This document shows positions 36,640-45,474 of a stretch of DNA of 64,000 nt, in pieces. How positions within the stretch are numbered: the first letter of the stretch is position 1; every line of letters starts with the position of its first letter. Position numbers and translations under genes: made by a program. Source of the DNA: Algibacter miyuki (lineage in GTDB: Bacteria; Bacteroidota; Bacteroidia; Flavobacteriales; Flavobacteriaceae); contig NZ_JAUFQP010000007.1 in assembly GCF_030409805.1 (NCBI RefSeq), positions 930,001-994,000 on the forward strand, written 5' to 3'. The notes under the pieces are model-generated. The model was not told the origin of the DNA. It worked only from the letters and a program-made list of their open reading frames with translations, and ran no database searches.

Positions 36640-36674
36640 GAAATACTAATCGAATTTTAATCGATTAGTATTTC
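36640..36674 (-). terminator. Strong perfect hairpin at the GH20 stop codon; possible intra-operon terminator or mRNA processing site
   Basis: The 14-bp arms GAAATACTAATCGA (36640-36653) and TCGATTAGTATTTC (36661-36674) are perfectly complementary, with a 7-nt loop that contains the GH20 stop codon. On the minus strand the stem is followed by TGTTTTACT, a partial T-tract. It lies between the GH20 gene and the GH92/PNGase F pair in an otherwise continuous operon. Confidence 0.65.
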
Positions 36675-39002
36675 GTCTATAAATAACCAACCTTCGTTGG
36701 TATTCTTTTCATTTTTAGAAGTGCTTACTTTTACTTTCACAAATCGTGCAGATACTGCTCGGCATTCTAAAACAAAATCTTTTAGTTCGGGTTCAGAGCT
36801 GTCGGCGTATGGTCTTTTAAAAGAGGCGGTCTCTTTAAAGGTTTCACCATCTTTAGAGGTGAAAACCTGAATTAAAGTCGGGTAGTAGATGCCATTTTTT
36901 TGATTTTCCATACTACCAATAGTAACCTTGTTGATTGGTGTTTCTTTTTCTAAATCGATAGTGATTTCGGCAGCGCTGTTTAACCAACCTTGCCATCTAC
37001 CATCTCTAAAGTTTTTAGTACCTCTTAGTGTATTTACTAAATTATATGCGCCAACACCTTGGTATCTTTTATGGTATTCTGTTTGGTAAGTAGTTTTATG
37101 AGCCACAGCAGTATGGAATTTAACCGTGTCTTTAAAAACGTTTCCAACTAAAACATCATCTTTAAATAAGCCAGCTTTTACAGCAGTCGTTTTAGATAAA
37201 ATAATAGGTTCTGTATAATGTTTTGAATCGCTATTTAAGGGTTCATCATTTAAAGCATAACGAATATCAGATACTGTATATTCATTTTTTAAAACTAGCG
37301 ATACCGTTTTGTTTTCAACACTCGTTTCCATTTTAGAGGTTACAATAAATGAACTTTTTGAATAGTTTATGCCTAAATATTCATAACGCTCAAAAGCAGC
37401 TGGTAATCGTCTAGAGAAATCGTCCCAATCTCTTAAGTCTTTTGCACTCCAAACGGTTTCGGCTAAAGCCGTTAATCTTGGGAAAATCATGTATTGAGAA
37501 TGCGATGTTGTTGGCACAAACTCAGCCCATAAGTTGGCTTGTCCGCCTAAAACGTGTTTCGCTTCGGCTTCGGTCATCGTTTCTACAACCGGATCAAATT
37601 CATAGACTTTATTTAAAGGTGTAAAACCACCGCCTCCAGCAGGTTCTTGTTCTGGTGGGCCTTGGTAATAATCGAAATAAGAATGCGAAACTGGTGTCAT
37701 AATTACATCGTGACCTTGAGCAGCAGCTTCCAGTCCGCCTTTAAACCCGCGCCAGCTCATTACTGTAGCGTCAGGCGCAAGACCTCCTTCTAAAATCTCA
37801 TCCCAACCTACAAGTTTTTTTCCTTTGGAATTGATGAATTTTTCTATGCGTTTAATGAAATAACTTTGAAGTTCTTCAACACCTTCTAAATCTTCATCTT
37901 TAATTCTTTTTTGACAGTGCGGACAAGTTTTCCAGTTGGTTTTTGTGGCTTCATCACCACCAATATGAATGTATTTTGATGGAAATATATCCATAACTTC
38001 GATTAAAACATCTTCTAAAAACTCAAAAGTATGCTCTTTACCTGCACAATAAATATCTGTAATTGGCCATAAAGCGCCCGATGGTACGGCAATAGGTTCT
38101 GCTAAACATGATAATTCTGGGTAGGCTGCAATAGCACTAGAAACATGGGCAGGCATTTCTATTTCAGGTATTACATCTATACCTTTTAATTGTGCGTAAG
38201 CTACAATATCTTTAAGTTCTTCTTGAGTTAAAAAACCACCGTAAGTTGCTTTATCATTAGGGCTATTTTTAGTTCTAGAATTCCAAGGAATATCTTCTTG
38301 GTCTACACGCCATGCACCAACTTCGGTTAGTTTTGGATATTTTTTTATTTCGATTCTCCAACCTTGATCGTCTACTAAATGAAGGTGCAATACATTCATT
38401 TTTAACATGGATATGGCATCGATTGTTTCTTTGATATAAGCTGCGTCGAAAAAATGACGTGATAAATCGAGCATTAAGCCGCGATATTGAAAACGTGGGC
38501 TATCTTCAATTTCAATATTAGGAATTTCCCATGAAATATCACTCACCACGTTTTTACTTTCTATAGCTGTTGGTAGTAATTGACGTAAAGATTGTACAGC
38601 ATATAAGTACCCTGAGTTACCTGAAGCTTCAATAGTTATTTGTGCATCTGTAACGGTTAGTTTATAAGTTTCTTCTGCTAAGTTTTTGTCTTCTTTAAAG
38701 TTAATAATATTACTTTTTTCTGAAGCATCGGTGATTGCTAAATCCCAATTTGCTGCTAGTTTAAATTTATCTTGTAATAATGTAGCAGCATTTTTTTGTT
38801 CATCATTAGAAACAACAAACGTGGTGTTTTTATTAAATTCAAAAACGCCAGGATTTATTTGAACCTTTTCAATTTTAGGAATGATATTAATATCAGCTTC
38901 CGTGTAAACTTTAGGTGGTTTTTCTTGGCAAGCCGTTAGCGTTAAAAGGCAAATAGCAGTTGCTAAAAAGGGTCTGTATAATTTATTTTTCATTAGGGTC
39001 AT
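36657..39002 (-). CDS. Beta-N-acetylhexosaminidase, GH20, with C-terminal F5/8 type C (CBM32-like) domain
   Basis: The 781-residue lipoprotein has lipobox LLTLTAC. A GH20b domain covers about 38-165 and the barrel starts at FQYRGLMLDLSRHF. The catalytic pair is Asp350-Glu351 in HIGGDEATKTNW. A chitobiase C-like strand region lies near 575-625. Residues about 650-781 form a discoidin-like sugar-binding domain (WLNSAAEITIDLEKETPINK). It should trim terminal beta-GlcNAc at the cell surface. The ATG at 39002 overlaps the AGA stop codon by one base (TAATG); a second ATG at 38993 gives a more standard lipoprotein leader. Confidence 0.94.
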   Translation of the reverse strand: MTLMKNKLYRPFLATAICLLTLTACQEKPPKVYTEADINIIPKIEKVQINPGVFEFNKNTTFVVSNDEQKNAATLLQDKFKLAANWDLAITDASEKSNIINFKEDKNLAEETYKLTVTDAQITIEASGNSGYLYAVQSLRQLLPTAIESKNVVSDISWEIPNIEIEDSPRFQYRGLMLDLSRHFFDAAYIKETIDAISMLKMNVLHLHLVDDQGWRIEIKKYPKLTEVGAWRVDQEDIPWNSRTKNSPNDKATYGGFLTQEELKDIVAYAQLKGIDVIPEIEMPAHVSSAIAAYPELSCLAEPIAVPSGALWPITDIYCAGKEHTFEFLEDVLIEVMDIFPSKYIHIGGDEATKTNWKTCPHCQKRIKDEDLEGVEELQSYFIKRIEKFINSKGKKLVGWDEILEGGLAPDATVMSWRGFKGGLEAAAQGHDVIMTPVSHSYFDYYQGPPEQEPAGGGGFTPLNKVYEFDPVVETMTEAEAKHVLGGQANLWAEFVPTTSHSQYMIFPRLTALAETVWSAKDLRDWDDFSRRLPAAFERYEYLGINYSKSSFIVTSKMETSVENKTVSLVLKNEYTVSDIRYALNDEPLNSDSKHYTEPIILSKTTAVKAGLFKDDVLVGNVFKDTVKFHTAVAHKTTYQTEYHKRYQGVGAYNLVNTLRGTKNFRDGRWQGWLNSAAEITIDLEKETPINKVTIGSMENQKNGIYYPTLIQVFTSKDGETFKETASFKRPYADSSEPELKDFVLECRAVSARFVKVKVSTSKNEKNTNEGWLFIDEILID

Positions 39003-40024
39003 TATTTATCTTTCCAAGTCATTTTAAAATCAGGTTTCTCCATTCTGTTTCCGTTGTCGGCATCGCAAACCGCAAAATTGAAACCAGCACGTAAGCTGTA
39101 GCCGCCATATTCACCTTGCTTGTTTACAGCAATGAAACCAACCTGTAAATAAGGCATGTCTTTATGGTTTTTATGTTTGTTATAGATACGTTCTACAATG
39201 GTTTTACAAGCTTCGTTTGGCGATAATCCTTGGCGCATAAGTTCTACAACCATAGCGCTTCCGGCCGTTCTAATTACGGCTTCGCCTAAACCTGTTGCGG
39301 CAGCGGCACCCACTTCGTTATCTAAAAATAAACCAGCACCAATAATAGGGGAGTCTCCAACGCGGCCATGCATTTTCCATGCAGCGCCACTTGTAGTACA
39401 ACCACCAGTTAAGTTTCCGTCTTTATCAATAACGAGCATACTTATGGTATCGTGGTTTTCAATGTTTATTACGGGTTGGTATTTCGATTTTTCTAACCAG
39501 TTTTTCCAGGCTTGTTCAGATTCTGGTGTCAGTAAGTTTTCTTCTTTAAAACCTTGAGATAAAGCGAAATTTAAAGCACCTTGTCCAGATAACATCACGT
39601 GTGGTGTTTCTTCTAAAACCTTTTTTGCAACCGAAATAGGGTGTTTAATACCTTGTAAAAAAGATACTGAACCACAATCGCTATTTTGGTCCATAATACA
39701 GGCATCTAGCGTTATTTTACCTTCTCTATCGGGAAGTCCGCCATACCCAACACTTCGAACTTTTGGATCGGCTTCAGAAATATTTAAGCCTTTTTCTATG
39801 GCGGTAAGTCCAGATTTACCTGCATTTAACGCCTCCCAAGTGGCTTGGTTTGCCGCTAAACCATGATTCCAAGTAGAAATAATTAATGGTTTTTTTGCGG
39901 TTTTTATTGGCGCTTCTTTCGGAGCTGTTGTCGCGTTGGAGGCTTGAGCATCATAAGCACTAAATGTGCTTAATGCCACAGAGCCTAATGCTGCTTTTTT
40001 TATAAATTTTCTTCTACTCGACAT
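39002..40024 (-). CDS. N4-(beta-N-acetylglucosaminyl)-L-asparaginase (glycosylasparaginase)
   Basis: The 340-residue Ntn-hydrolase cleaves GlcNAc-Asn into aspartate and 1-amino-GlcNAc. It is made as a precursor that cuts itself between Asp192 and Thr193 in the ENHDTISMLVID motif, exposing Thr193 as nucleophile. GRVGDSPIIGAGLF and the GAAAATGLGE segment are also conserved. The N-terminus SSRRKFIKKAALGS is a twin-arginine (Tat) signal, so it is exported folded to the periplasm. This is also known for the flavobacterial enzyme. It lies between GH92 (10 bp) and GH20 (1-base overlap). With PNGase F it gives the cell two ways to break the protein linkage. Confidence 0.96.
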   Translation of the reverse strand: MSSRRKFIKKAALGSVALSTFSAYDAQASNATTAPKEAPIKTAKKPLIISTWNHGLAANQATWEALNAGKSGLTAIEKGLNISEADPKVRSVGYGGLPDREGKITLDACIMDQNSDCGSVSFLQGIKHPISVAKKVLEETPHVMLSGQGALNFALSQGFKEENLLTPESEQAWKNWLEKSKYQPVINIENHDTISMLVIDKDGNLTGGCTTSGAAWKMHGRVGDSPIIGAGLFLDNEVGAAAATGLGEAVIRTAGSAMVVELMRQGLSPNEACKTIVERIYNKHKNHKDMPYLQVGFIAVNKQGEYGGYSLRAGFNFAVCDADNGNRMEKPDFKMTWKDK

Positions 40025-40034
40025 AACTTAATTG

Positions 40035-42281
40035 TTAATTAAAGACTTCTGATGATGGTGCCATTAGGAATTTATCATCCTTGTTTGGTGTGTCCCCCAT
40101 AACAAAAACCAACTCGCCACCTTGCATAATGGTTTTATGAGAAATATAACTTTGATTGATTTTTTTTCCGTTAAGGGTAATAGATTGAATATACTTATTG
40201 GTGTCGCTATTATTTTCTGCGGAAACCGTAAAGCTATGTCCGTTTTCTAAATGAATGGTTGCTTTATCGTGCAACGGCGCACCAAAACTATAAATACCTT
40301 GTGCCGGATTTACCGGATAAAACCCTAAACTACTAAAAATATACCAAGACGACATTTGTCCGCAATCTTCATTTCCGCAGTGTCCGTTAGGCGCATTTTT
40401 ATATTGAGTTTTTAGAATTTCTCTAACTTTTTCTTGTGTTTTCCATGGTTTGCCAATGTAGTTGTATAAGTAAGCAACATGGTGGCTCGGCTCGTTACCG
40501 TGGGCGTATTGGCCAATCATTCCGGTACTAAAAATAGGAAGTTTATCTTCTTTTAAAGGATAATAAGAAAACATGGAATCTAACTTTTTCTCGAATGCTG
40601 TTTCTTTTCCTATGGTAGATATAAGACCTTCGATATCGTGAGGTACCGACCAAACATACTGCCAAGCATTACTTTCACAAAAATAAGGTGTGTAATCCTT
40701 CGGAATAAAATCTTCTATAAAGGTACCGTTTTTATATTTCGGTCTCATAAAAGTGCTAGAATCGTCGTATATGTTTTTCCAGTAATTAGCACGTTTTGAA
40801 AATGTTGTATAGTCTTCCGTTTTACCTAAAGCTTTGGCGAATTGCGCAATACACCAATCATCATAAGCATATTCTAATGTTTTTGAAACCGACCAATTTT
40901 CGTGACTTTCATCAATAGGGACATAACCGTAAGTCATGTAATCATCAATTTGTCTTGACTGATCCATGGCGCTGGCTTTACAAGCTTCAAAAGCTAATTC
41001 GGCATCAAAATCTTCAATACCTTTAAAATAGGCATCCACAATTACAGGCACAGCGTGGTAACCAATCATCATGTTGGTTTCGTTACCTTGCATAGACCAA
41101 ACGGGCAGTAAACCAGTTTCGTTGTAATGTGCTAATAAAGAGTTTACCATACTAGATACTCGTTTTGGGTGCAGAATTGTATGTAAAGGATGTGCCGCGC
41201 GATAGGTGTCCCACAACGAAAAGGTATCGTATCTATCGTAGTTTTTGGCGTTCATTATGGTGTCGTTTGCACCTTTATAATCGCCATTTAAATCGCTTAA
41301 TAAAGTTGGTGCTAACATCGATTGATATAGCATGGTGTAGAAAATAGTTTTCTGTTCAACATCATCAGTTTCAATCGTAATTTTTTGTAGTTGTTGGTTC
41401 CAAATGCTATCGGCTTGTTTTTTGTAAGCTTCAAAATTGAAACTAGGCGCTTCCGTAGTAATAGATTTATATGCACCATCAATACTACCTGTAGATAAGC
41501 CTGCTTTTAAAACAATCTGTTCGTTTTCGTCAGTATCAAAATCAAGAATTAATTTGGTGTTAATCCCTTTTAATGGAGACGTTGCAGGTTTATTATCTTC
41601 TAAAAGTGAATAAGATTTAAAAGGTTTTGACAATTTTATAACGAAGAATAAACGTTGGTCTCTAGCCCAACCTTTAGACATTCTGTAGCCTTCTATAGTT
41701 TCGTTATCGACCACTTTAAAGTAAGTGTCTGTGGGTTTATCCCAGTTTAGAGAATACCCTAAATCAATATGAATTTGCGATAAACTATCCTTCGGAAAAG
41801 TATATTGATGAATACCTGTACGTTGCGTTGCTGTAACTTCTGCTTTAATGCCGAAATCGGATAACATTACGCTGTAATAACCCGGTGAAGCCGTTTCGTT
41901 ATCGTGAGAGAAACTAGAAAATGGCTTGAAGTTATTGATTTTAATTTTTTCTGAAAAACGACTGTTGGTGGGCATCACCAAGATATCGTACATGTCGCCA
42001 GCGCCTGTACCGCTAAGGTGTGTGTGCGAAAACCCGGAAATAATAGAATCTTGATAAAAATAGCCCGCAATTCTGTCCCAACCTGGTATGCCATGATCTG
42101 GGCTTAATTGCACCATACCAAACGGAACAGTGGCTCCAGGGTAAGTATTCCCTGGGCCATCGGTACCGATAAATGTATTAACAAAAGCCGTTAACGTTGT
42201 TGGTTTTGTTTCAACTTGCGTTTCTTTTTTGCAGGCATAAAAACAAAGGGTTAATAAAACGATGTAAACACTTTTGTTCAT
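40035..42281 (-). CDS. GH92 exo-alpha-mannosidase (lipoprotein, paralogue of 47373-49628)
   Basis: The 748-residue lipoprotein has lipobox LCFYAC. Landmarks are NTFIGTDGPGNTYPGATVPFGM, the FSHTHLSGTGAGDMYDILVMP segment, the acid-bearing FCESNAWQYVWSVPHDI and the base in GNEDCGQMSSWY. It is close in sequence to the GH92 at 47373 through the whole N-terminal domain, so the two probably arose by duplication within the locus. Both belong to the branch with the canonical YPGATVPFGM loop. It is 10 bp upstream of the AGA gene and 6 bp downstream of the GHL10-like gene. Confidence 0.94.
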   Translation of the reverse strand: MNKSVYIVLLTLCFYACKKETQVETKPTTLTAFVNTFIGTDGPGNTYPGATVPFGMVQLSPDHGIPGWDRIAGYFYQDSIISGFSHTHLSGTGAGDMYDILVMPTNSRFSEKIKINNFKPFSSFSHDNETASPGYYSVMLSDFGIKAEVTATQRTGIHQYTFPKDSLSQIHIDLGYSLNWDKPTDTYFKVVDNETIEGYRMSKGWARDQRLFFVIKLSKPFKSYSLLEDNKPATSPLKGINTKLILDFDTDENEQIVLKAGLSTGSIDGAYKSITTEAPSFNFEAYKKQADSIWNQQLQKITIETDDVEQKTIFYTMLYQSMLAPTLLSDLNGDYKGANDTIMNAKNYDRYDTFSLWDTYRAAHPLHTILHPKRVSSMVNSLLAHYNETGLLPVWSMQGNETNMMIGYHAVPVIVDAYFKGIEDFDAELAFEACKASAMDQSRQIDDYMTYGYVPIDESHENWSVSKTLEYAYDDWCIAQFAKALGKTEDYTTFSKRANYWKNIYDDSSTFMRPKYKNGTFIEDFIPKDYTPYFCESNAWQYVWSVPHDIEGLISTIGKETAFEKKLDSMFSYYPLKEDKLPIFSTGMIGQYAHGNEPSHHVAYLYNYIGKPWKTQEKVREILKTQYKNAPNGHCGNEDCGQMSSWYIFSSLGFYPVNPAQGIYSFGAPLHDKATIHLENGHSFTVSAENNSDTNKYIQSITLNGKKINQSYISHKTIMQGGELVFVMGDTPNKDDKFLMAPSSEVFN

Positions 42282-42287
42282 GATAAT

Positions 42288-43397
42288 TTATTCTTTAGAA
42301 TTTTTAATAACTTCAAACTGTTCGTCCGACATGCTATAATCATCGAAAAAAGCAACACCATTGGCGCCATTATCTTTCGCTAATTGTATAGCCGATTTTA
42401 AATCGGGTAAACTTAATTTTGGTGTGTATAAACCGGTGTGTAATTCGGTTGGACGACCTTCTAAATCGTCAACACCTTGTTTTGTAGCATAACCAATCCA
42501 ATCCAATTCTTCGTTGTAGAAGTTATAGTAAATCATTGGTAAAACCATATCTACATTCCATTTGTCCCAACGTTGACGCACCATATGGTCGGCCATTTCA
42601 GGATAAGGGAATACAGCAGCACTTAATTTTTTATTGTGTTTGTGTACCAAATCATAAGCTTCGTTAACCAAAGATTTAATTTCGTTTAAACGGAAGTTTT
42701 TCCACTCAATATCTATAGCAGGGTTTTCCATTTTACGAGGGTCTTTATGATGAATTGCCATGAATTTTTCTACACTAGCATCAGAATAATCGAAATCGAA
42801 ATCTGGTAATTCTTCTTCTTGTTTTAAATCGTATTTTGGTAGTAAACCAATTGGTAAATAAATATCTGGGTAACGGATATAATCTAGGTGAATACTAGCA
42901 ACACCTTCAACTTTAGCTAAACCTTCAACTAAACTTAAAATGTGTTTTCTAGCTTCTGGATGACTTGGCGATAACCATTGGTAGTAGTTTACGTAAGGGC
43001 GCTCGTCGAAACAAGACTTTCCGCTACGGCTTACCATATACCATTCTGGGTGTTGTTGCGCAATAGAATCACCTGGTCTGTTTGTAGTAAACATCCATGC
43101 GTGCACCTCTAAGCCTGCTTTGTTAGCAAGTGGCGCAAGGCGTTTTAATAATTTTGGATCGGCATTGGTATTCATTAAAACGGCATCGATACCATTGCTT
43201 TTTAATTTGTTGAAATGTGCCGTGTACGCGGAGTCTGATTTTTTATGACCTACAGTAATCCAGTTCCAATATTTGAATTTTGTTGGCGCTTCAACAGTTG
43301 CGGTTTTAGTTGCGCTTGCGGTTTCAGTTTTTACTGTTTTATCGCAAGATACTACACTTAATAATAAGCTTAAAAATGCTATTTTTAATACGTTCAT
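42288..43397 (-). CDS. GHL10-like TIM-barrel putative glycosidase (lipoprotein)
   Basis: The 369-residue lipoprotein has lipobox LSVVSC. It matches the glycosyl-hydrolase-like 10 (DUF187/PF02638) pattern: GIDAVLMNTNADP, WMFTTNRPGDSI, a NYYQWLSPSHPEARKHIL segment, the hallmark IHLDYIRYP, and near the C-terminus DMVLPMIYYNFYNEELDW and GANGVAFFDDY. No activity is established for this type that I can name with confidence. It is encoded inside a chain of N-glycan genes, next to a CBM9-like protein and the GH130 phosphorylase, and is therefore a candidate for a missing step such as cutting the chitobiose core. Asp residues in LDYIRYP and FFDDY are candidate catalytic positions. Confidence 0.8.
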   Translation of the reverse strand: MNVLKIAFLSLLLSVVSCDKTVKTETASATKTATVEAPTKFKYWNWITVGHKKSDSAYTAHFNKLKSNGIDAVLMNTNADPKLLKRLAPLANKAGLEVHAWMFTTNRPGDSIAQQHPEWYMVSRSGKSCFDERPYVNYYQWLSPSHPEARKHILSLVEGLAKVEGVASIHLDYIRYPDIYLPIGLLPKYDLKQEEELPDFDFDYSDASVEKFMAIHHKDPRKMENPAIDIEWKNFRLNEIKSLVNEAYDLVHKHNKKLSAAVFPYPEMADHMVRQRWDKWNVDMVLPMIYYNFYNEELDWIGYATKQGVDDLEGRPTELHTGLYTPKLSLPDLKSAIQLAKDNGANGVAFFDDYSMSDEQFEVIKNSKE

Positions 43398-43403
43398 GAG
43401 TTA

Positions 43404-44474
43404 TTAATTTGATATGAATTTACCATCTGCTGTTACGGTGAGTACTTTATTAGTGAACGGACTTTTAGCTGATATATTCCATCCGGTACTGTGCATTTCC
43501 AGAGTTGGTGTTATTAATTTTTTGTCTATTTTTATTTCTGAAGTTGTTAAGTCTTCTATGGAAGTGAAATAGGTTTGATTTTTTTTGAAATGTGCCGTTT
43601 GTATACGATACAGTTTATACAATTCCCATTTTAATTTATCATCTTGAGGAATGATAAATATGTTTTCTGATTTTGGTGCTTCCGAAGAGAATAAAACATA
43701 AGCCCATTTTTCGGGTTCGTGCATATTTATAACACCCATTGGCGACCAAACCCAGTTGTATTCGTGTAACAATTTGCCGTTAGCGTCTTTTTTTCTTTCG
43801 TATTTGCCATTGGTAATTTGATGATCCCAATTGACTCTAGAAAAATTAACACGCCAAAATTGATCGGTAGGTACATTTTTATGAAAGTAACCTGTTTTAT
43901 AAGCTGCCCAAGGAATAGCGACTTCTAGAACCCAACCTTTGTCGATATCGTTCGGGTTATTGATGGTACCGTTAACTTTTACAGCTGATTTTAATCCGGT
44001 TATATTCCAGTCGTTTAGCACCACGTTGTTGTTTCTGTAAGGTTTGCTTACAAATAAATCCCAAGCGGTGTTTAGTGCGTTTATCTCAAGCTCGTAGTAA
44101 TTATGCGTATCTCCGGTTGGATCTACAAAAATTTCAAAGTCATTATTATGAAAAATAATGGCATCGCGCTTCGTGATATCGCCCCAAACATGTGGCTCGT
44201 CCATTTTGGCTAAAACATAAAAATAAGTATCATCCCAAAGCATTTTAACTTCTGTTTTATACTTCGGTTGTTTTTTGCCTTCAATATCAATAAACGGGTT
44301 GGTCCAAGCGACTTTGCTCCAAGCATCTTCGTTAAATTCACCGTCAATAGTTATAACTTCCGAAGTTTTATAAGCGGTATACGTTTCGGGAATAATGGTA
44401 GTTGCTTCCTGAGCATAACTTAAAACCGAAATACTACAACTTAATAACCATAAAAATGTGACCTTCAACTTCAT
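43404..44474 (-). CDS. CBM9-like carbohydrate-binding protein
   Basis: The 356-residue secreted protein has a signal peptide ending at VLSYAQ. Residues about 32-270 have the CBM9/DOMON-like beta-sandwich pattern: ITIDGEFNEDAWSKV, VKMLWDDTYFYVLAKMDEPHVW, NNDFEIFVDPTGDTHNYYELEINALNTAWD and a RVNFSRVNWD segment. The last 80 residues are not recognised. Proteins of this type bind reducing sugar ends or act as accessory lipid/surface proteins; no catalytic residues are obvious. It is 6 bp from the GHL10-like gene and 10 bp from GH130, so the three probably act on the same intermediate. Confidence 0.8.
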   Translation of the reverse strand: MKLKVTFLWLLSCSISVLSYAQEATTIIPETYTAYKTSEVITIDGEFNEDAWSKVAWTNPFIDIEGKKQPKYKTEVKMLWDDTYFYVLAKMDEPHVWGDITKRDAIIFHNNDFEIFVDPTGDTHNYYELEINALNTAWDLFVSKPYRNNNVVLNDWNITGLKSAVKVNGTINNPNDIDKGWVLEVAIPWAAYKTGYFHKNVPTDQFWRVNFSRVNWDHQITNGKYERKKDANGKLLHEYNWVWSPMGVINMHEPEKWAYVLFSSEAPKSENIFIIPQDDKLKWELYKLYRIQTAHFKKNQTYFTSIEDLTTSEIKIDKKLITPTLEMHSTGWNISAKSPFTNKVLTVTADGKFISN

Positions 44475-44484
44475 CTGTATCGTT

Positions 44485-45450
44485 TTATAAACTATTGTTT
44501 TTTGTGAATTCTACCACTTCGCTTAATTTTCCAAAAGCTAAAGCAACCACAGTATCGGCAGCGCCATAATATACGGCCAATTTATCTTCTTCAGTATCAT
44601 GTAATGCCGCACATGGGAATACCACATTTGGTACATCGCCCACTTGCTCGTAAATTTCCGCAGGACCTAATAAATAAGGTTGTGTTCTGTATTTAACTTG
44701 GTCAGGAGCATCTTCTTCTAAAAGCGCAGAACCCATAGCATATCTAAATCCGTTACAGGTATTTATAACACCATGGTAAAGCATAAGCCAACCTTCATCG
44801 GTTAAAATAGGGATTGGGCCAGCACCAATTTTGGTACATTGCCATGCGCTATCTTCAAAGTTTGTGGCTTTCATAACACAACGGTGTTCGCCCCAATATT
44901 TCATGTCTGGACTGTAACTGATATAAATATCACCAAAAGGCGTGTGGCCATTATCACTTGGTCTGCTTAACATCGCAAATTTCCCGTTTATTTTCTTCGG
45001 AAACAAAACACCATTTCTGTTGAAAGGTAAAAATGCGTTTTCACATTGAAAAAACTCTTTAAAATCGAAAGTATATCCAATACCGATGGTTGGGCCATTA
45101 TAACCATTACACCAAGTAATCCAATAACGATCTTCAATAAAAACAACACGCGGGTCGTATTTATAATCAGAATCTATCATTTCGGTATTTCCGGCTTGCA
45201 TTTTAATAGGCTCGTGTTCGATATCCCAATTGATGCCGTCTTTACTGAAACCAGCAAAAATATTCATTTGTACTGCTTTGTTATCACAACGGAAAACACC
45301 AGCAAAACCATCTTCAAAAGGCACAACGGCACTATTAAAAATACTATTAGATGATGGAATGGCATACCTATCTATAATAGGGTTTTCGCTATAACGCCAC
45401 ATAACATCATTACAATGACTAGGTTTTTCTTGCCAAGGGATTTGTTTCAT
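44485..45450 (-). CDS. GH130 beta-1,4-mannoside phosphorylase, probably Man-GlcNAc phosphorylase
   Basis: The protein has about 321 residues and no signal peptide, so it is cytoplasmic. GH130 signatures are the N-terminal [10 protein letters not shown] and [17 protein letters not shown], the catalytic Asp in [11 protein letters not shown] (about residue 99 from this start), [15 protein letters not shown] and the [19 protein letters not shown] segment. GH130 members reversibly phosphorolyse beta-mannosides. In Bacteroides N-glycan loci the substrate is Man-beta-1,4-GlcNAc, yielding mannose-1-phosphate and GlcNAc, and the same is likely here. The start is ATG at 45450; the TTG three codons upstream is less likely. 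It is 24 bp downstream of the symporter gene. Confidence 0.92.
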   Translation of the reverse strand: MKQIPWQEKPSHCNDVMWRYSENPIIDRYAIPSSNSIFNSAVVPFEDGFAGVFRCDNKAVQMNIFAGFSKDGINWDIEHEPIKMQAGNTEMIDSDYKYDPRVVFIEDRYWITWCNGYNGPTIGIGYTFDFKEFFQCENAFLPFNRNGVLFPKKINGKFAMLSRPSDNGHTPFGDIYISYSPDMKYWGEHRCVMKATNFEDSAWQCTKIGAGPIPILTDEGWLMLYHGVINTCNGFRYAMGSALLEEDAPDQVKYRTQPYLLGPAEIYEQVGDVPNVVFPCAALHDTEEDKLAVYYGAADTVVALAFGKLSEVVEFTKNNSL

Positions 45451-45474
45451 TCTTTTCAACTTTTGAGTTAATTG

